64,000 nt of DNA from Denitratimonas yunnanensis (SeqCode) (GTDB lineage Bacteria; Pseudomonadota; Gammaproteobacteria; Xanthomonadales; Xanthomonadaceae). Numbering within the stretch: position 1 is the first letter of the stretch; each line of letters begins with the position of its first letter. The DNA is taken from NCBI GenBank assembly GCA_026410415.1, contig JAPMLR010000001.1, forward strand, positions 558,001 to 622,000, read 5' to 3'. The position numbers were made by a program, and so were the translations under genes. Of this stretch, positions 46,484-55,895 are shown piece after piece. Under the pieces are notes generated by a model. It was given only the letters and a program-made list of their open reading frames with translations, was not told the DNA's origin and did not search any database.

Positions 46484-46654
46484 TCAGAAATCGATGCAAC
46501 GACCGTTCTTTTCCCAATCGCCGTAGCGGGTCGGGTCGGGACCATTGCGGCCGCCGATCTCGCGCGGCGCAGGCCGCTCGACGAGTGGATCCTGCGAAGG
46601 AACGTCGTCGGGAGGATGCGCGGGCTTGGGGGCTGGCTGCGTTTGGCCTGTCAT
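46484..46654 (-). CDS. DUF1674/SDHAF4-like succinate dehydrogenase assembly protein
   Basis: A very small protein of about 56 residues. Its C-terminus is almost identical to the conserved DUF1674 motif of the mitochondrial complex II factor SDHAF4/Sdh8: EIGGRNGPDPTRYGDWEKNG followed by RCIDF. The first 30 residues are Pro-rich and disordered (MTGQTQPAPKPAHPP). The ATG at 46654 lacks a clear ribosome site; an alternative TTG at 46723 would add 23 residues. In eukaryotes SDHAF4 binds free flavinylated SdhA and promotes its joining to SdhB. Its place directly before sdhC supports the same role here. The family assignment is strong and the function is inferred. Confidence 0.88.
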   Translation of the reverse strand: MTGQTQPAPKPAHPPDDVPSQDPLVERPAPREIGGRNGPDPTRYGDWEKNGRCIDF

Positions 46655-46876
46655 GGCGAGCGGTTCGTGCAACGCACAAAGGGTAGTACCCCTGCCCATG
46701 TCTATCAAGCCGCAACCCGCCAAACCCTGCCAAAGTCACGTTTCCGGCCAGGCCCTGATGTATCCATCACGCGATTCGGACATCGCCCCTCGTGGAAGGC
46801 GGGACGGCGTCCACTGGCAATCCGGAGTGGCGGCATGTGGCGGCATGCGGCTGCCTCTTCTGCCCTGCAGGCTGCG

Positions 46877-47149
46877 TCAGCCGAGCGCGAACCCCTCGCC
46901 AGCCTCGTCCACGGTCGCCGATTCGCGGCTGACAGCCGTGACGACGGCGTGCACCGGGCCATCCCACAACCACTCTTCCAGCACATCGATCGCGTCCGCT
47001 GCGCCGACGGCCAGCACTTCGACACGTCCATCGGGGAGATTATGTGCATGACCCCGCAAGCCCAATGCCTGCGCTCGGGAACGGGTGGACGCACGATAAA
47101 ACACGCCTTGCACCCGACCGGCGACGAAGAAGCGCGCTGCCGCATTCAC
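46877..47149 (-). CDS. acyP: Acylphosphatase
   Basis: A 90-residue cytoplasmic acylphosphatase that hydrolyses carboxyl-phosphate bonds such as acetyl phosphate. The catalytic Arg lies in VAGRVQGVFYRAST and the Asn in RGHAHNLPDGRVEVLA, the two signature sequences of the family. Start is GTG at 47149, overlapping the stop of the thioredoxin-like gene by four bases (GTGA). It ends a three-gene coupled unit with the TlpA-like and YihY-like genes. A 222-base space without a gene then precedes the SDHAF4-like gene; it contains a 10-base tandem repeat near 46826 but no clear promoter. Confidence 0.95.
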   Translation of the reverse strand: MNAAARFFVAGRVQGVFYRASTRSRAQALGLRGHAHNLPDGRVEVLAVGAADAIDVLEEWLWDGPVHAVVTAVSRESATVDEAGEGFALG

Positions 47150-47643
47150 GATTTTTCCGCCACCTCGATCACCTGTGCCAGATCACGCCCCGTCACCGGC
47201 CCGAGAAAGCGCTTGGCGACACTGCCGTCCGGAGCAATCAGCCACGTCATCGGCAAGCCGCGCGGGGCCGGGAAATCGGCCGGCGGCTCATAGACATCGA
47301 CGATCGCGATCGGATACCCGGCCGGATGTTCGGCGAGGAAGGCGCGCATGTCCTCGGGGCTGATGTCCTCGTACGCCAGACCGATCAGTGCCACGTCGTC
47401 GCGTGACTGCGCGAACGCGCGCAAGTCCGGCATTTCCTTCAGGCACGGGCTGCACCAGGTGGCCCAGTAATTGACGATCACCCACTTTCCACGCTGCTCG
47501 GAAAGATCGAACGTCGGGCCATCGAGTGTGTCCACCCGCAGCGTCGGGACACTGGCGGTCACGACGGAATCATCCGCCAGCGCGATAGCGGCATGACAGG
47601 CCAGCAGCGCCATCATTGCCAGTGCACCGAGATACTTCTTCAT
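47146..47643 (-). CDS. TlpA/ResA-like periplasmic thiol-disulfide protein
   Basis: A 165-residue exported thioredoxin-fold protein. A signal peptide runs to about residue 23 (AAIALA before DDSVV). The redox motif WCSPC sits in VNYWATWCSPCLKEMP, with the usual cis-Pro in GLPMTWLI and the TlpA-type insert GLAYEDISPEDMRAFL. It probably reduces or exchanges disulfides in the periplasm; no cytochrome c maturation genes are near. Its ATG overlaps the YihY stop and its stop overlaps the acylphosphatase start, so three unrelated genes are translationally coupled. Confidence 0.93.
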   Translation of the reverse strand: MKKYLGALAMMALLACHAAIALADDSVVTASVPTLRVDTLDGPTFDLSEQRGKWVIVNYWATWCSPCLKEMPDLRAFAQSRDDVALIGLAYEDISPEDMRAFLAEHPAGYPIAIVDVYEPPADFPAPRGLPMTWLIAPDGSVAKRFLGPVTGRDLAQVIEVAEKS

Positions 47644-48911
47644 GGTCTTGCTCCCTGCGTCGTTGCTGCTTGATCGGAAAGAATCTCGGCCACGCTGCGT
47701 TGCATGCGCTCGCGCAACGGGCCACGCAATGCGTCCAGTTCAGCAAGGGCATGGCGTCCGCACGCATCGCCACTGTCGGGAAGGCGCGCCTGCTCCAGAG
47801 GAATACGCAACCCCGCCGATTCGTACAGTTCGGCCAGAGTCAGCCGATCCAGATCGCGCACCAGCGCGAAGCCGCCACCGTCCAGACGCTGGATCACGCA
47901 GATATCGGCCAGTGCCTGCAGCAGGTGCATCAGAGCATCATCGCTGATCGATGGCTCCAACTGCTGAAGTTGCGCCGTATGCAGACCACTGCCGGTGCTT
48001 TGGGCTTGCGCGAAGCGTCCGAGCAGCCGCAGCAGTCCGTAAAGCTCGTGATCCGGCGGCAATCGCCGTTGCGCCGGCTGGTAGCGGAATGCCGACAGCG
48101 AAGCGGCGAACGACGCCCCCAGCAGCACCACCACCCAGGAAACGTACAGCCAGATCAGGAAGATCGGAATCACTGCAATCGCTCCGTAGAGCGCCTGGTA
48201 GTTGGCCCGGGTGAGATACAGGGCAAATCCCCACTTGGCCAGTTCGAACAGCACGGTGGCGAGAATGCCGGCCAACAGTGCATGCCAGAGCACCACGGTG
48301 CGATTGGGGATGAGGCGATAGGCCAACGTGAAGGCAGCCAACTCCAGCCCCACCGGCAACATGCGCAGCAGGCCGCCCCGGCTGGTTTCGTCGCCCAGCA
48401 GCGGCAACGAGGCCAGATACGAGGACACCGCGAAACTGGCGACCGCCAGCAGCGGAAGCAACGTCATCGCGGCCCAGTAGATCAGCAGGCGCGACAGCGG
48501 TCGGCGCGGCACGCTGACGCGCCAGATGCGGTTGAAGGTGTCCTCGATGCGCGAGAGCGTAAGCAACGCCGTCACCAGCACCATGATCGCCCCGACACCC
48601 GAGAGCGCGCGGGCATTGCCTGCGGCTTCGGCAATGAAGCCGGCCACGCTGTCGGCAGCACTCGGCATGAAATTCTCGAAGGCGAAACGGGTCATGTCCT
48701 GGACCCAGTTCTCGTAGAACGGGAACATCGAAACCACGCCGAACACCACCGCGGCCAGCGGCACGGTGGCGAACAGCGTGGCGTAGGCAAGCGTGGCGGC
48801 CGAATCGAAGCAGCGGTCTTCGATGAAGCGACGTGCAAGGAAGCGCAGGAAGGATTGCAGCCTGTCGCGGCGCGCGTCGAACCATTCGCGGGGGCGGGCC
48901 AGAAGGGGCAT
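47640..48911 (-). CDS. YihY/UPF0761-family inner-membrane protein
   Basis: A 423-residue membrane protein of the YihY family, once wrongly called ribonuclease BN. The N-terminal part has six membrane helices with the family motifs AATLAYATLFATVPL and LIYWAAMTLLPLL. The central PNRTVVLWHALLAG and LYGAIAVIPIFLIWLYVSW segments are very typical. A C-terminal cytoplasmic winged-helix-like tail of about 120 residues follows (DALMHLLQALADICVIQ). The function is unknown. The start MPLLARPREW at 48911 is standard; the frame to 48989 overlaps the divergent flavodoxin gene. It heads the unit yihY-tlpA-acyP. Confidence 0.93.
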   Translation of the reverse strand: MPLLARPREWFDARRDRLQSFLRFLARRFIEDRCFDSAATLAYATLFATVPLAAVVFGVVSMFPFYENWVQDMTRFAFENFMPSAADSVAGFIAEAAGNARALSGVGAIMVLVTALLTLSRIEDTFNRIWRVSVPRRPLSRLLIYWAAMTLLPLLAVASFAVSSYLASLPLLGDETSRGGLLRMLPVGLELAAFTLAYRLIPNRTVVLWHALLAGILATVLFELAKWGFALYLTRANYQALYGAIAVIPIFLIWLYVSWVVVLLGASFAASLSAFRYQPAQRRLPPDHELYGLLRLLGRFAQAQSTGSGLHTAQLQQLEPSISDDALMHLLQALADICVIQRLDGGGFALVRDLDRLTLAELYESAGLRIPLEQARLPDSGDACGRHALAELDALRGPLRERMQRSVAEILSDQAATTQGARP

Positions 48912-48927
48912 GTATGAGGAAAGATAG

Positions 48928-49928
<1,001 letters not shown>

Positions 49929-49963
49929 TCGACAGTTCTGCAACAAGCTGCGACGGACGCAAT

Positions 49964-50452
49964 ATGTACCGACTCTGCATCGTCACCACCGGCGGAACCA
50001 TCGACAAGATCTACTTCGACGACAAATCCGATTATCAAATCGGCGAGCCGCAAATCGGCCGCATCCTCGACGAGTTGGGTGTCGCGTTCCAGTTCACGGT
50101 CATCCCCATCCTGCGCAAGGACAGCCTGCACATCGGCGACACCGATCGGGAGCTGCTGCGCGCCACCATCGCCGCGCAGGACGCCGACCGGGTGCTCGTC
50201 ACCCATGGCACCGACACGATGGTCCAGACTGCGCAGGTACTTTCGACCATCCCCGGCAAGACGATCGTGCTGACCGGCGCGCTCAACCCGGCGCGTTTCC
50301 GCGGTTCGGATGCCGAGTTCAACATCGGCTGTGCGGTGGGCGCGGTGCAGTGTTTGCCGCCGGGCGTGTACATCGCCATGAACGGGCGCATCTGGGATCC
50401 AGGCAAGGTCCGCAAGAACGTCAGCGCCAACCGGTTCGAGGCGGCGAGCTGA
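49964..50452 (+). CDS. Half-length asparaginase-like protein
   Basis: A 162-residue protein equal to only the N-terminal domain of type I/II L-asparaginases, which are about 330 residues. The catalytic Thr motif TTGGTIDKIY is at 8-17 and the second motif VLVTHGTDTMVQTA at about 82-95, so both nucleophile Thr residues are kept. The C-terminal domain that completes the active site between subunits is absent, and the frame ends cleanly in a stop. The ATG at 49964 is preferred; one at 49925 would overlap the previous gene. It may be a distinct small family with other activity, or a stable truncation. Confidence 0.88.
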   Translation: MYRLCIVTTGGTIDKIYFDDKSDYQIGEPQIGRILDELGVAFQFTVIPILRKDSLHIGDTDRELLRATIAAQDADRVLVTHGTDTMVQTAQVLSTIPGKTIVLTGALNPARFRGSDAEFNIGCAVGAVQCLPPGVYIAMNGRIWDPGKVRKNVSANRFEAAS

Positions 50453-50516
50453 ATCCCTGGGCCCATCATCTACCCGGGAAGTCGCTGCCGGAATCCGCTT
50501 CTGAGGAGTTCGCCTC

Positions 50517-51569
50517 ATGCCTCATGAAAACCCGCCCCCTCGCCTGACGTCGCTCGCGCACGGAGGCGGCTGCGGCTGCAAGATCGCGCCGGGCGTGCTT
50601 TCCGAGTTGCTCCGTGGCGTACCGATGCTGGCCGCGCCACCCGAGCTGCTGGTTGGACGCGAAGCCTCCGACGATGCCGCCGTCTACCGGATCAACCCAC
50701 ATCAGGCGATCGTGGCCACGACCGACTTCTTCATGCCCATCGTCGATGATGCGTTCGACTTCGGCCGCATCGCGGCGACCAATGCACTGTCGGACCTCTA
50801 TGCGATGGGGGCCACGCCGCTGTTCGCGCTGGCGTTGGTCGGGATGCCGATCAACACGCTGCCACACGACACCATCCGGGACATCCTGCGCGGCGGCGAG
50901 CAAGCCTGCGCCGAGGCCGGCATCGTGGTGGCTGGCGGGCACAGCATCGATTCGATCGAGCCGATTTACGGCCTTGCCGCCATCGGGCTGGTCGATCCCA
51001 CCCACCTCAAGCGCAACGGCGACGCACGCGATGGTGATGCGTTGATTCTCGGCAAGCCGCTCGGCATCGGGGTCTATTCCTCGGCCCTGAAAAAGGGCGT
51101 CCTGGATGCGGCCGGCTACCGCGAAATGCTCGACAACACCACCCGACTCAATGCGGTGGGCAGCGCGCTGGCCCGGCTGGACGTGGTACACGCGATGACC
51201 GATGTGACCGGTTTCGGCCTGCTCGGCCACCTGCTTGAAATGTGTCGTGCCAGCGCCGTCGCCGCCAGCCTGGATACCGCACGGATCCCCCTGCTGCGCC
51301 AGGCGCAATCGCTGCTCGCGCAGGGCTGCATCACCGGCGCCTCGACGCGCAACTGGGCCTCGTATGGCGCTGACGTGCACTGGTCCGACGGACTGCCCGA
51401 CCTGTGGCAACCACTGCTGACCGATCCGCAGACCAGCGGCGGGCTGCTCGTGGCATGCGCTGCAGATGCAGCAGATGACATCGTGACAAGGTTCCACGAG
51501 GCCGGCTTCAGCGAGGCTGCAATCATCGGTCGGATGCACTCCGGCACGGCGGAGGTAGAGGTGGGTTGA
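50517..51569 (+). CDS. selD: Selenide, water dikinase SelD
   Basis: A 350-residue enzyme making selenophosphate from selenide and ATP, the selenium donor for selenocysteine and 2-selenouridine tRNA. The glycine-rich catalytic loop HGGGCGCKIAPG has the active-site Cys (not selenocysteine) and Lys. LPHDTIRDILRGGEQACAEAG and the C-terminal TDPQTSGGLLVACA are family signatures. GAGGAG lies nine bases upstream of the ATG. selA, selB, selC and mnmH are not in this window, so which selenium pathway it serves cannot be said. Confidence 0.97.
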   Translation: MPHENPPPRLTSLAHGGGCGCKIAPGVLSELLRGVPMLAAPPELLVGREASDDAAVYRINPHQAIVATTDFFMPIVDDAFDFGRIAATNALSDLYAMGATPLFALALVGMPINTLPHDTIRDILRGGEQACAEAGIVVAGGHSIDSIEPIYGLAAIGLVDPTHLKRNGDARDGDALILGKPLGIGVYSSALKKGVLDAAGYREMLDNTTRLNAVGSALARLDVVHAMTDVTGFGLLGHLLEMCRASAVAASLDTARIPLLRQAQSLLAQGCITGASTRNWASYGADVHWSDGLPDLWQPLLTDPQTSGGLLVACAADAADDIVTRFHEAGFSEAAIIGRMHSGTAEVEVG

Positions 51570-51687
51570 ACGTTGCGTCAAGACAATCCGGCTGTCGTCT
51601 TGGCAGTGCCCCGGCTTCATGCCCTGCACACAGACGACAATCCGGCACGCTCACCGCGACTCCATCCCCGACCGCTACACTGGCACC

Positions 51688-53538
51688 ATGGCGGCTTTCC
51701 TCGACCCCCCACGCCGCATCCACCTCCGGCACACGCCGCCCCTGCCCTCTCCCGACACCACTCCACACACTTTGAAGAACGCCGCTTCCGATTCCGCCCC
51801 TCGCCCGCTCGCCGCACTGCGCACCCTGCTGCCATTCCTGCGCCCGTACCGCGGTCTGATCGCCGGCTGGCTTGGCTTCCTGATCCTCTCCTCAAGCGCC
51901 ACGCTGGCCTTGCCGGTGGCGGTGCGCCTGATGATCGACCACGGCTTTTCCGGCCAGGATGCCAGCGGCATCGATCGCTGGTTCCTCGGCCTGATCGCCG
52001 TCGCACTGGTGCTTGCAGTGGCCACGGCTGGGCGATTCTTCTGCGTCAGCCTGCTCGGCGAACGCGTGGTGGCCGATTTGCGCGAACGCGTTTTCGGCCA
52101 TTTGCTGCGATTGGACATGGATTTCTTCGCCCGCACCCGCGCCGGCGAACTGGTCAGCCGACTGGCTGCCGATACCGAACTGCTGCGCAGCGTGGTGGCC
52201 TCCACGCTGTCGGTCGCGCTGCGCAGCGTCGTCACCATGCTCGGCAGCGGCATCGCCCTGCTCGTCACCAGCCCGCGCCTGGCCGGCATGGCGGCCATCG
52301 GCATCCCCGTGGTGATCCTGCCGATCGTGCTGTACGGGCGGCGCGTGCAGAAGCTCTCGCGCGACAATCAAGACCGCATCGCCGACGCCAACGCGCGCGC
52401 CAGCGAAACCCTGGGCGCCATCCACACCGTGCAGAGCTACGCACGCGAAACCCACGAAACCCAGCGCTTCGGTGCCGCCGTGCGCACCGCCATCACCAGC
52501 GCCCGCCGCCGCATCGGCACCCAGGCAGGGCTTACCGCCGCCGTCATCCTGCTGGTATTCAGTGCCATCACCGGCGTCCTGTGGATCGGTGCGCGCGACG
52601 TGATTGCCGGCACGTTGACGGCCGGCACGCTCGGTCAGTTCGTGCTTTACGCGGTGATCGGCGCCGGCTCCATCGGCGCGCTGACCGAGGTCTGGGCCGA
52701 ACTCCAGCGTGCCGGCGGTGGCATGGGCCGGATCGAGGAATTGCTGAAGGAAAAATCCGCCATCGCGGCACCCGCGGAACCTGTCGCTCTACCCATGCGG
52801 GTTAACGGTGAACTGCGCTTCGAGCACGTCACGTTCCATTACCCGAGCCGCCCGAACGCGCCTGCGCTGAATGACTTCACCTTGCACGTGCGCCCCGGTG
52901 AAACCGTTGCGCTGGTCGGCCCGTCCGGCTCGGGCAAGAGCACGGTGCTGCAACTGTTGTTGCGCTTCTACGATCCCGAACAAGGCACCATCTCGCTCGA
53001 CGGCATCGCCCTGCCGCAATTGGATCCGAGCGCATTGCGCAGCCAGATCGCGCTGGTGCCGCAAAACCCGGTGCTGTTCGGCGACACCGCGCGCGAAAAC
53101 ATCCGCTACGGCCGGCTCGATGCCAGCGATTCGGACATCACCGCAGCGGCCCGCACCGCCGAGGCCGATGTGTTCCTCTCGGCCCTGCCGGAGGGCTACG
53201 ACACCCATCTGGGCGAGCGCGGATTGCGTCTCTCCGGCGGCCAGCAACAACGCATCGCCATCGCGCGCGCCGTGCTCAAGGATGCGCCGGTTCTGCTGCT
53301 GGACGAAGCCACCAGCGCGCTCGATGCGCAAAGCGAGCACGACATCCAGCAGGCGCTGGAGCGTTTGATGCGTGGCCGCACCACGCTGGTCATCGCGCAT
53401 CGCCTCGCCACCGTGCGCAGCGCCGACCGCATCGTGGTGCTCGACGCAGGCCGCATCGTGGCCGAGGGCACGCACGAACAACTCATGGCCCAAGGCGGCC
53501 TGTACGCCGACTTGGCGCGCTTGCAGTTCAGTTCCTGA
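51688..53538 (+). CDS. MsbA-like ABC exporter (half-transporter)
   Basis: A 616-residue fused permease-ATPase that works as a dimer. Six membrane helices in the first 340 residues belong to the ABC type-IV exporter fold, including the coupling region ADTELLRSVVASTLSVAL. The ATPase has Walker A GPSGSGKS, signature LSGGQQQRIAIARA, Walker B VLLLDEATSALD and the H-loop VIAHRLATV. Similarity to the ABC transporters annotated MsbA/LmrA-like is clear but lipid A specificity is not proven. The start at 51688 (MAAFLDPPRR) is uncertain: a Pro/His-rich 40-residue lead could be skipped for a TTG or later start. It ends at a bidirectional terminator. Confidence 0.93.
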   Translation: MAAFLDPPRRIHLRHTPPLPSPDTTPHTLKNAASDSAPRPLAALRTLLPFLRPYRGLIAGWLGFLILSSSATLALPVAVRLMIDHGFSGQDASGIDRWFLGLIAVALVLAVATAGRFFCVSLLGERVVADLRERVFGHLLRLDMDFFARTRAGELVSRLAADTELLRSVVASTLSVALRSVVTMLGSGIALLVTSPRLAGMAAIGIPVVILPIVLYGRRVQKLSRDNQDRIADANARASETLGAIHTVQSYARETHETQRFGAAVRTAITSARRRIGTQAGLTAAVILLVFSAITGVLWIGARDVIAGTLTAGTLGQFVLYAVIGAGSIGALTEVWAELQRAGGGMGRIEELLKEKSAIAAPAEPVALPMRVNGELRFEHVTFHYPSRPNAPALNDFTLHVRPGETVALVGPSGSGKSTVLQLLLRFYDPEQGTISLDGIALPQLDPSALRSQIALVPQNPVLFGDTARENIRYGRLDASDSDITAAARTAEADVFLSALPEGYDTHLGERGLRLSGGQQQRIAIARAVLKDAPVLLLDEATSALDAQSEHDIQQALERLMRGRTTLVIAHRLATVRSADRIVVLDAGRIVAEGTHEQLMAQGGLYADLARLQFSS

Positions 53539-53560
53539 GGCCCGGACGAGGCCATGAAAA

Positions 53561-53592
53561 AGGCTCCCAGCCAACGCCGGGAGCCTCGTTTT
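53561..53592. terminator. Bidirectional terminator between two convergent genes
   Basis: Arms 53561-53568 and 53579-53586 form an 8-bp stem with a 10-base loop. On the plus strand CGTTTTCC follows; on the minus strand the stem is followed by TTTTTC. It lies between the ABC transporter gene and the minus-strand membrane protein gene and can end both transcripts. Confidence 0.88.
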
Positions 53593-53632
53593 CCATCCCT
53601 GTTTGCAAAGTGCAGGACGTGCGTCGTCGAAC

Positions 53633-54484
53633 TTACTTCTTCGCCGCGAAGGCATGCTCCAGCAGGCCGGCATCGAAGCCATCGGTCGCGCCATCACCGC
53701 TGGCGTAACGATACAGCGCCGCCGAATAGATGCCCGACAGTGCCGCCTGAATCAGCCCGGCCAGCATCAGCACGATGATGACAATGGCCACCACCAGCCC
53801 GATCAGCACGCCGCTGCCAGTCATCGCCGCGCCGACGATGGCAGCGCCACCCGCCAGAACCAATCCGACGAAAATGAAGCCGAACACCAGGCCGACACCG
53901 CCCTGTCCGATCAGGTTTTCGCCCCAGGTTTTCTTCAGCAGCAACGCACTTTCCTTCACCGCATCGAGCGGGCCGACGTTGCGCGCCACCAGCACCGGCA
54001 CCACGAGGAAACTCGCCACTGTCCATGCCACGCCGAGGAAACCGGAAACGATTTTTCCGATGAAGCCCGCGCGTTCCTGGATCGCGCGCAGAATCATGCC
54101 GACGGTCGCTGCGATGGCGGCATAGCCGAGAATCGGAAGCAGCTTGCCGCTGGCGATGCGCAAGCCGTCACGCAGTGTCGGATCGCCGCCATCGAGCCGG
54201 ATCATCGCCGCTCCGACCAAGGCCGAGTTGAAGAAGAAGATCACGAAGTACTGCACCAGATAGAACGCAAAGGCGAGCACATAAGCCAACAGCGGAAGAC
54301 CTTCGCCGCCGTCGCTCAATCCGTCCAGCGCACCCAGCCCGAACGCCGGCAACACGAACGCCGCCGCCACGATCAGCGTGCAAATCGCCGACAGCAACGG
54401 GAACACCAGCAGTTCCTTGTCCTTGGACAACACGCCGGCGCTGGCCTTGATCAGGCTCCAGCTACGGGAAAAGCGTTGGAACAT
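53633..54484 (-). CDS. DUF6159-like multispanning membrane protein
   Basis: A 283-residue membrane protein with about six to seven hydrophobic helices (VFPLLSAICTLIVAAAFVLP, FYLVQYFVIFFFNSALVG, LGVAWTVASFLVVPVLVA and others). The start MFQRFSRSWSLIKAS at 54484 has GGAGA seven bases upstream; the ATG at 54490 is too close to it. FSRSWSLIKASAGVL and DPTLRDGLRIASGKL are typical of the DUF6159 family, a poorly known membrane family. No enzymatic motif is seen. It is a single gene facing the thioinosine phosphorylase gene on the same strand with a 69-base gap. Confidence 0.8.
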   Translation of the reverse strand: MFQRFSRSWSLIKASAGVLSKDKELLVFPLLSAICTLIVAAAFVLPAFGLGALDGLSDGGEGLPLLAYVLAFAFYLVQYFVIFFFNSALVGAAMIRLDGGDPTLRDGLRIASGKLLPILGYAAIAATVGMILRAIQERAGFIGKIVSGFLGVAWTVASFLVVPVLVARNVGPLDAVKESALLLKKTWGENLIGQGGVGLVFGFIFVGLVLAGGAAIVGAAMTGSGVLIGLVVAIVIIVLMLAGLIQAALSGIYSAALYRYASGDGATDGFDAGLLEHAFAAKK

Positions 54485-54553
54485 GGCCATTCTCCACAGG
54501 AAAAAAGAGGACACGGCAGGCAAGACGCAAGGATATACCTCGCGTGACACGCA

Positions 54554-55297
54554 TCAGACCAACAAGGCTTCCAGCAGGCGCGGCAGCACGGCATTGGTGG
54601 CAGCCAGATTGGCGAACACCTCGTCCAGGCTGATCTCCACACCGTCGCCGCAACCTGCAGCCCAGTTGGCCACCGGCGCAAGGCAGGCGTAATCCAGATC
54701 CAGCTCGCGTGCCAGCGCGGCTTCGGGCATGCCCGTCATGCCGACGATGTCGCAGCCGTCCTGACGCATTCGCGCAATCTCGGCGCGGGTCTCGAAACGC
54801 GGCCCCTGGGTGGCGCCATAGCACCCCATCTCCACCAGACCGGCCCCCGCGCGCTCACCCGCCTGCAGCAAGGCTTCACGCAACCGCGCCGAATACGGCT
54901 CGCCAAACTCGACGTGCCGCATCGGGCCCGCCTCGTCCCAGTAACTGGACGGCCGACCGGTGGTGTAGTCGATGATCTGGTCAGGCACCACCAGTGCGCG
55001 CGGCGGACAACAGGCCGTGATGCCACCGACGGTATTGATCGCCAGCACCGCCGCTGGCTGCAGCTGCGCCAGTGCATGCATGTTGGCCCGATAGTTGACC
55101 CGGTGGGGTGGCAGGTTGTGGCTCTCGCCATGCCGCGCCAGGAAGGCGACGTTACGGCCATGAAGCTCGCCGATGCGGATCGGGCCGGATGGTGCCCCCC
55201 ACGGCGTGTCCGACTCCAGCGTCTCGCGCAAGGTCACGTCGGGCAGCGCGTACAGCCCGCTGCCGCCGATCACGGCCAGATCGAGGCGCGAGCTCAT
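54554..55297 (-). CDS. S-methyl-5'-thioinosine/thioadenosine phosphorylase family protein
   Basis: A 247-residue purine nucleoside phosphorylase of the MTAP family. In Pseudomonas and Xanthomonas this group prefers methylthioinosine, made by deamination of methylthioadenosine. LAVIGGSGLYALP opens the fold; LARHGESHNLPPHRVNYRANM is the phosphate and ribose binding block, followed by GPRFETRAEIARM and MTGMPEAALARELDL. It probably recycles the by-product of polyamine and autoinducer synthesis. Its start overlaps the hpt stop by four bases, and nagZ lies just upstream, an arrangement known from related genomes. The inosine preference is inferred from that context. Confidence 0.93.
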   Translation of the reverse strand: MSSRLDLAVIGGSGLYALPDVTLRETLESDTPWGAPSGPIRIGELHGRNVAFLARHGESHNLPPHRVNYRANMHALAQLQPAAVLAINTVGGITACCPPRALVVPDQIIDYTTGRPSSYWDEAGPMRHVEFGEPYSARLREALLQAGERAGAGLVEMGCYGATQGPRFETRAEIARMRQDGCDIVGMTGMPEAALARELDLDYACLAPVANWAAGCGDGVEISLDEVFANLAATNAVLPRLLEALLV

Positions 55298-55836
55298 ATC
55301 GCGTAGATTCCCGGCAGGTTGCGGCCCTGCTCGTGGAAATCCATGCCGTAGCCGAATACGTAGCGATCCGGCACATCCACGCCGATGTAGTCGGCGTCCA
55401 CGCCCGGCGCGCAACGATCGTGCAGCTTGCGCGCCAGCACCGCGATCCGCACTTCGCTGGCACCCTCGCGCACACAGGCCTCGCGCACCGCCTTGAGCGT
55501 CTGGCCCTCATCCAGGATGTCGTCGACCAGCAGCACGCGTCGGCCCAGCATCGGCACCTGCGGGTGGCGCAGCCAGGTCAACCCCGCACCGCGCGTCTTG
55601 CCGCGGTAACGCGTGGCATGCAGGTAGTCGAATTCCATGTCGGTTCGCACCGACAGCGCCAACTGCGCCGCGAAGAACATGCCGCCGTTCATCACCGTCA
55701 TGAACAATGGCCGATCGTCGGCATAGTCCGCGTCGATGCGTGCGGCGATGCCGACGATGGCGGCCTCCAACGTGGCGCGGTCGAACAGCAGGTCAGCCGT
55801 GGGCAAGGCATCGGAGAGTTGCGGAGTGTCGGACAT
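55294..55836 (-). CDS. hpt: Hypoxanthine-guanine phosphoribosyltransferase
   Basis: A 180-residue type I phosphoribosyltransferase that salvages hypoxanthine (and probably guanine) with PRPP. The PRPP loop is VLLVDDILDEGQTL, with the conserved acidic pair. FMTVMNGGMFFAAQL is the N-terminal pyrophosphate loop and ADYIGVDVPDRYVFGYGMD the base-specificity region. It releases IMP from the hypoxanthine produced by the neighbouring methylthioinosine phosphorylase, which explains the coupled order. Its ATG is at 55836, 59 bases after the nagZ stop. Confidence 0.96.
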   Translation of the reverse strand: MSDTPQLSDALPTADLLFDRATLEAAIVGIAARIDADYADDRPLFMTVMNGGMFFAAQLALSVRTDMEFDYLHATRYRGKTRGAGLTWLRHPQVPMLGRRVLLVDDILDEGQTLKAVREACVREGASEVRIAVLARKLHDRCAPGVDADYIGVDVPDRYVFGYGMDFHEQGRNLPGIYAI

Positions 55837-55895
55837 GGGCCGGAATCCTGTAGGTCAGTTCGGGAGGACGGCGCCGAAGCGCCAAATCGTCGGCA

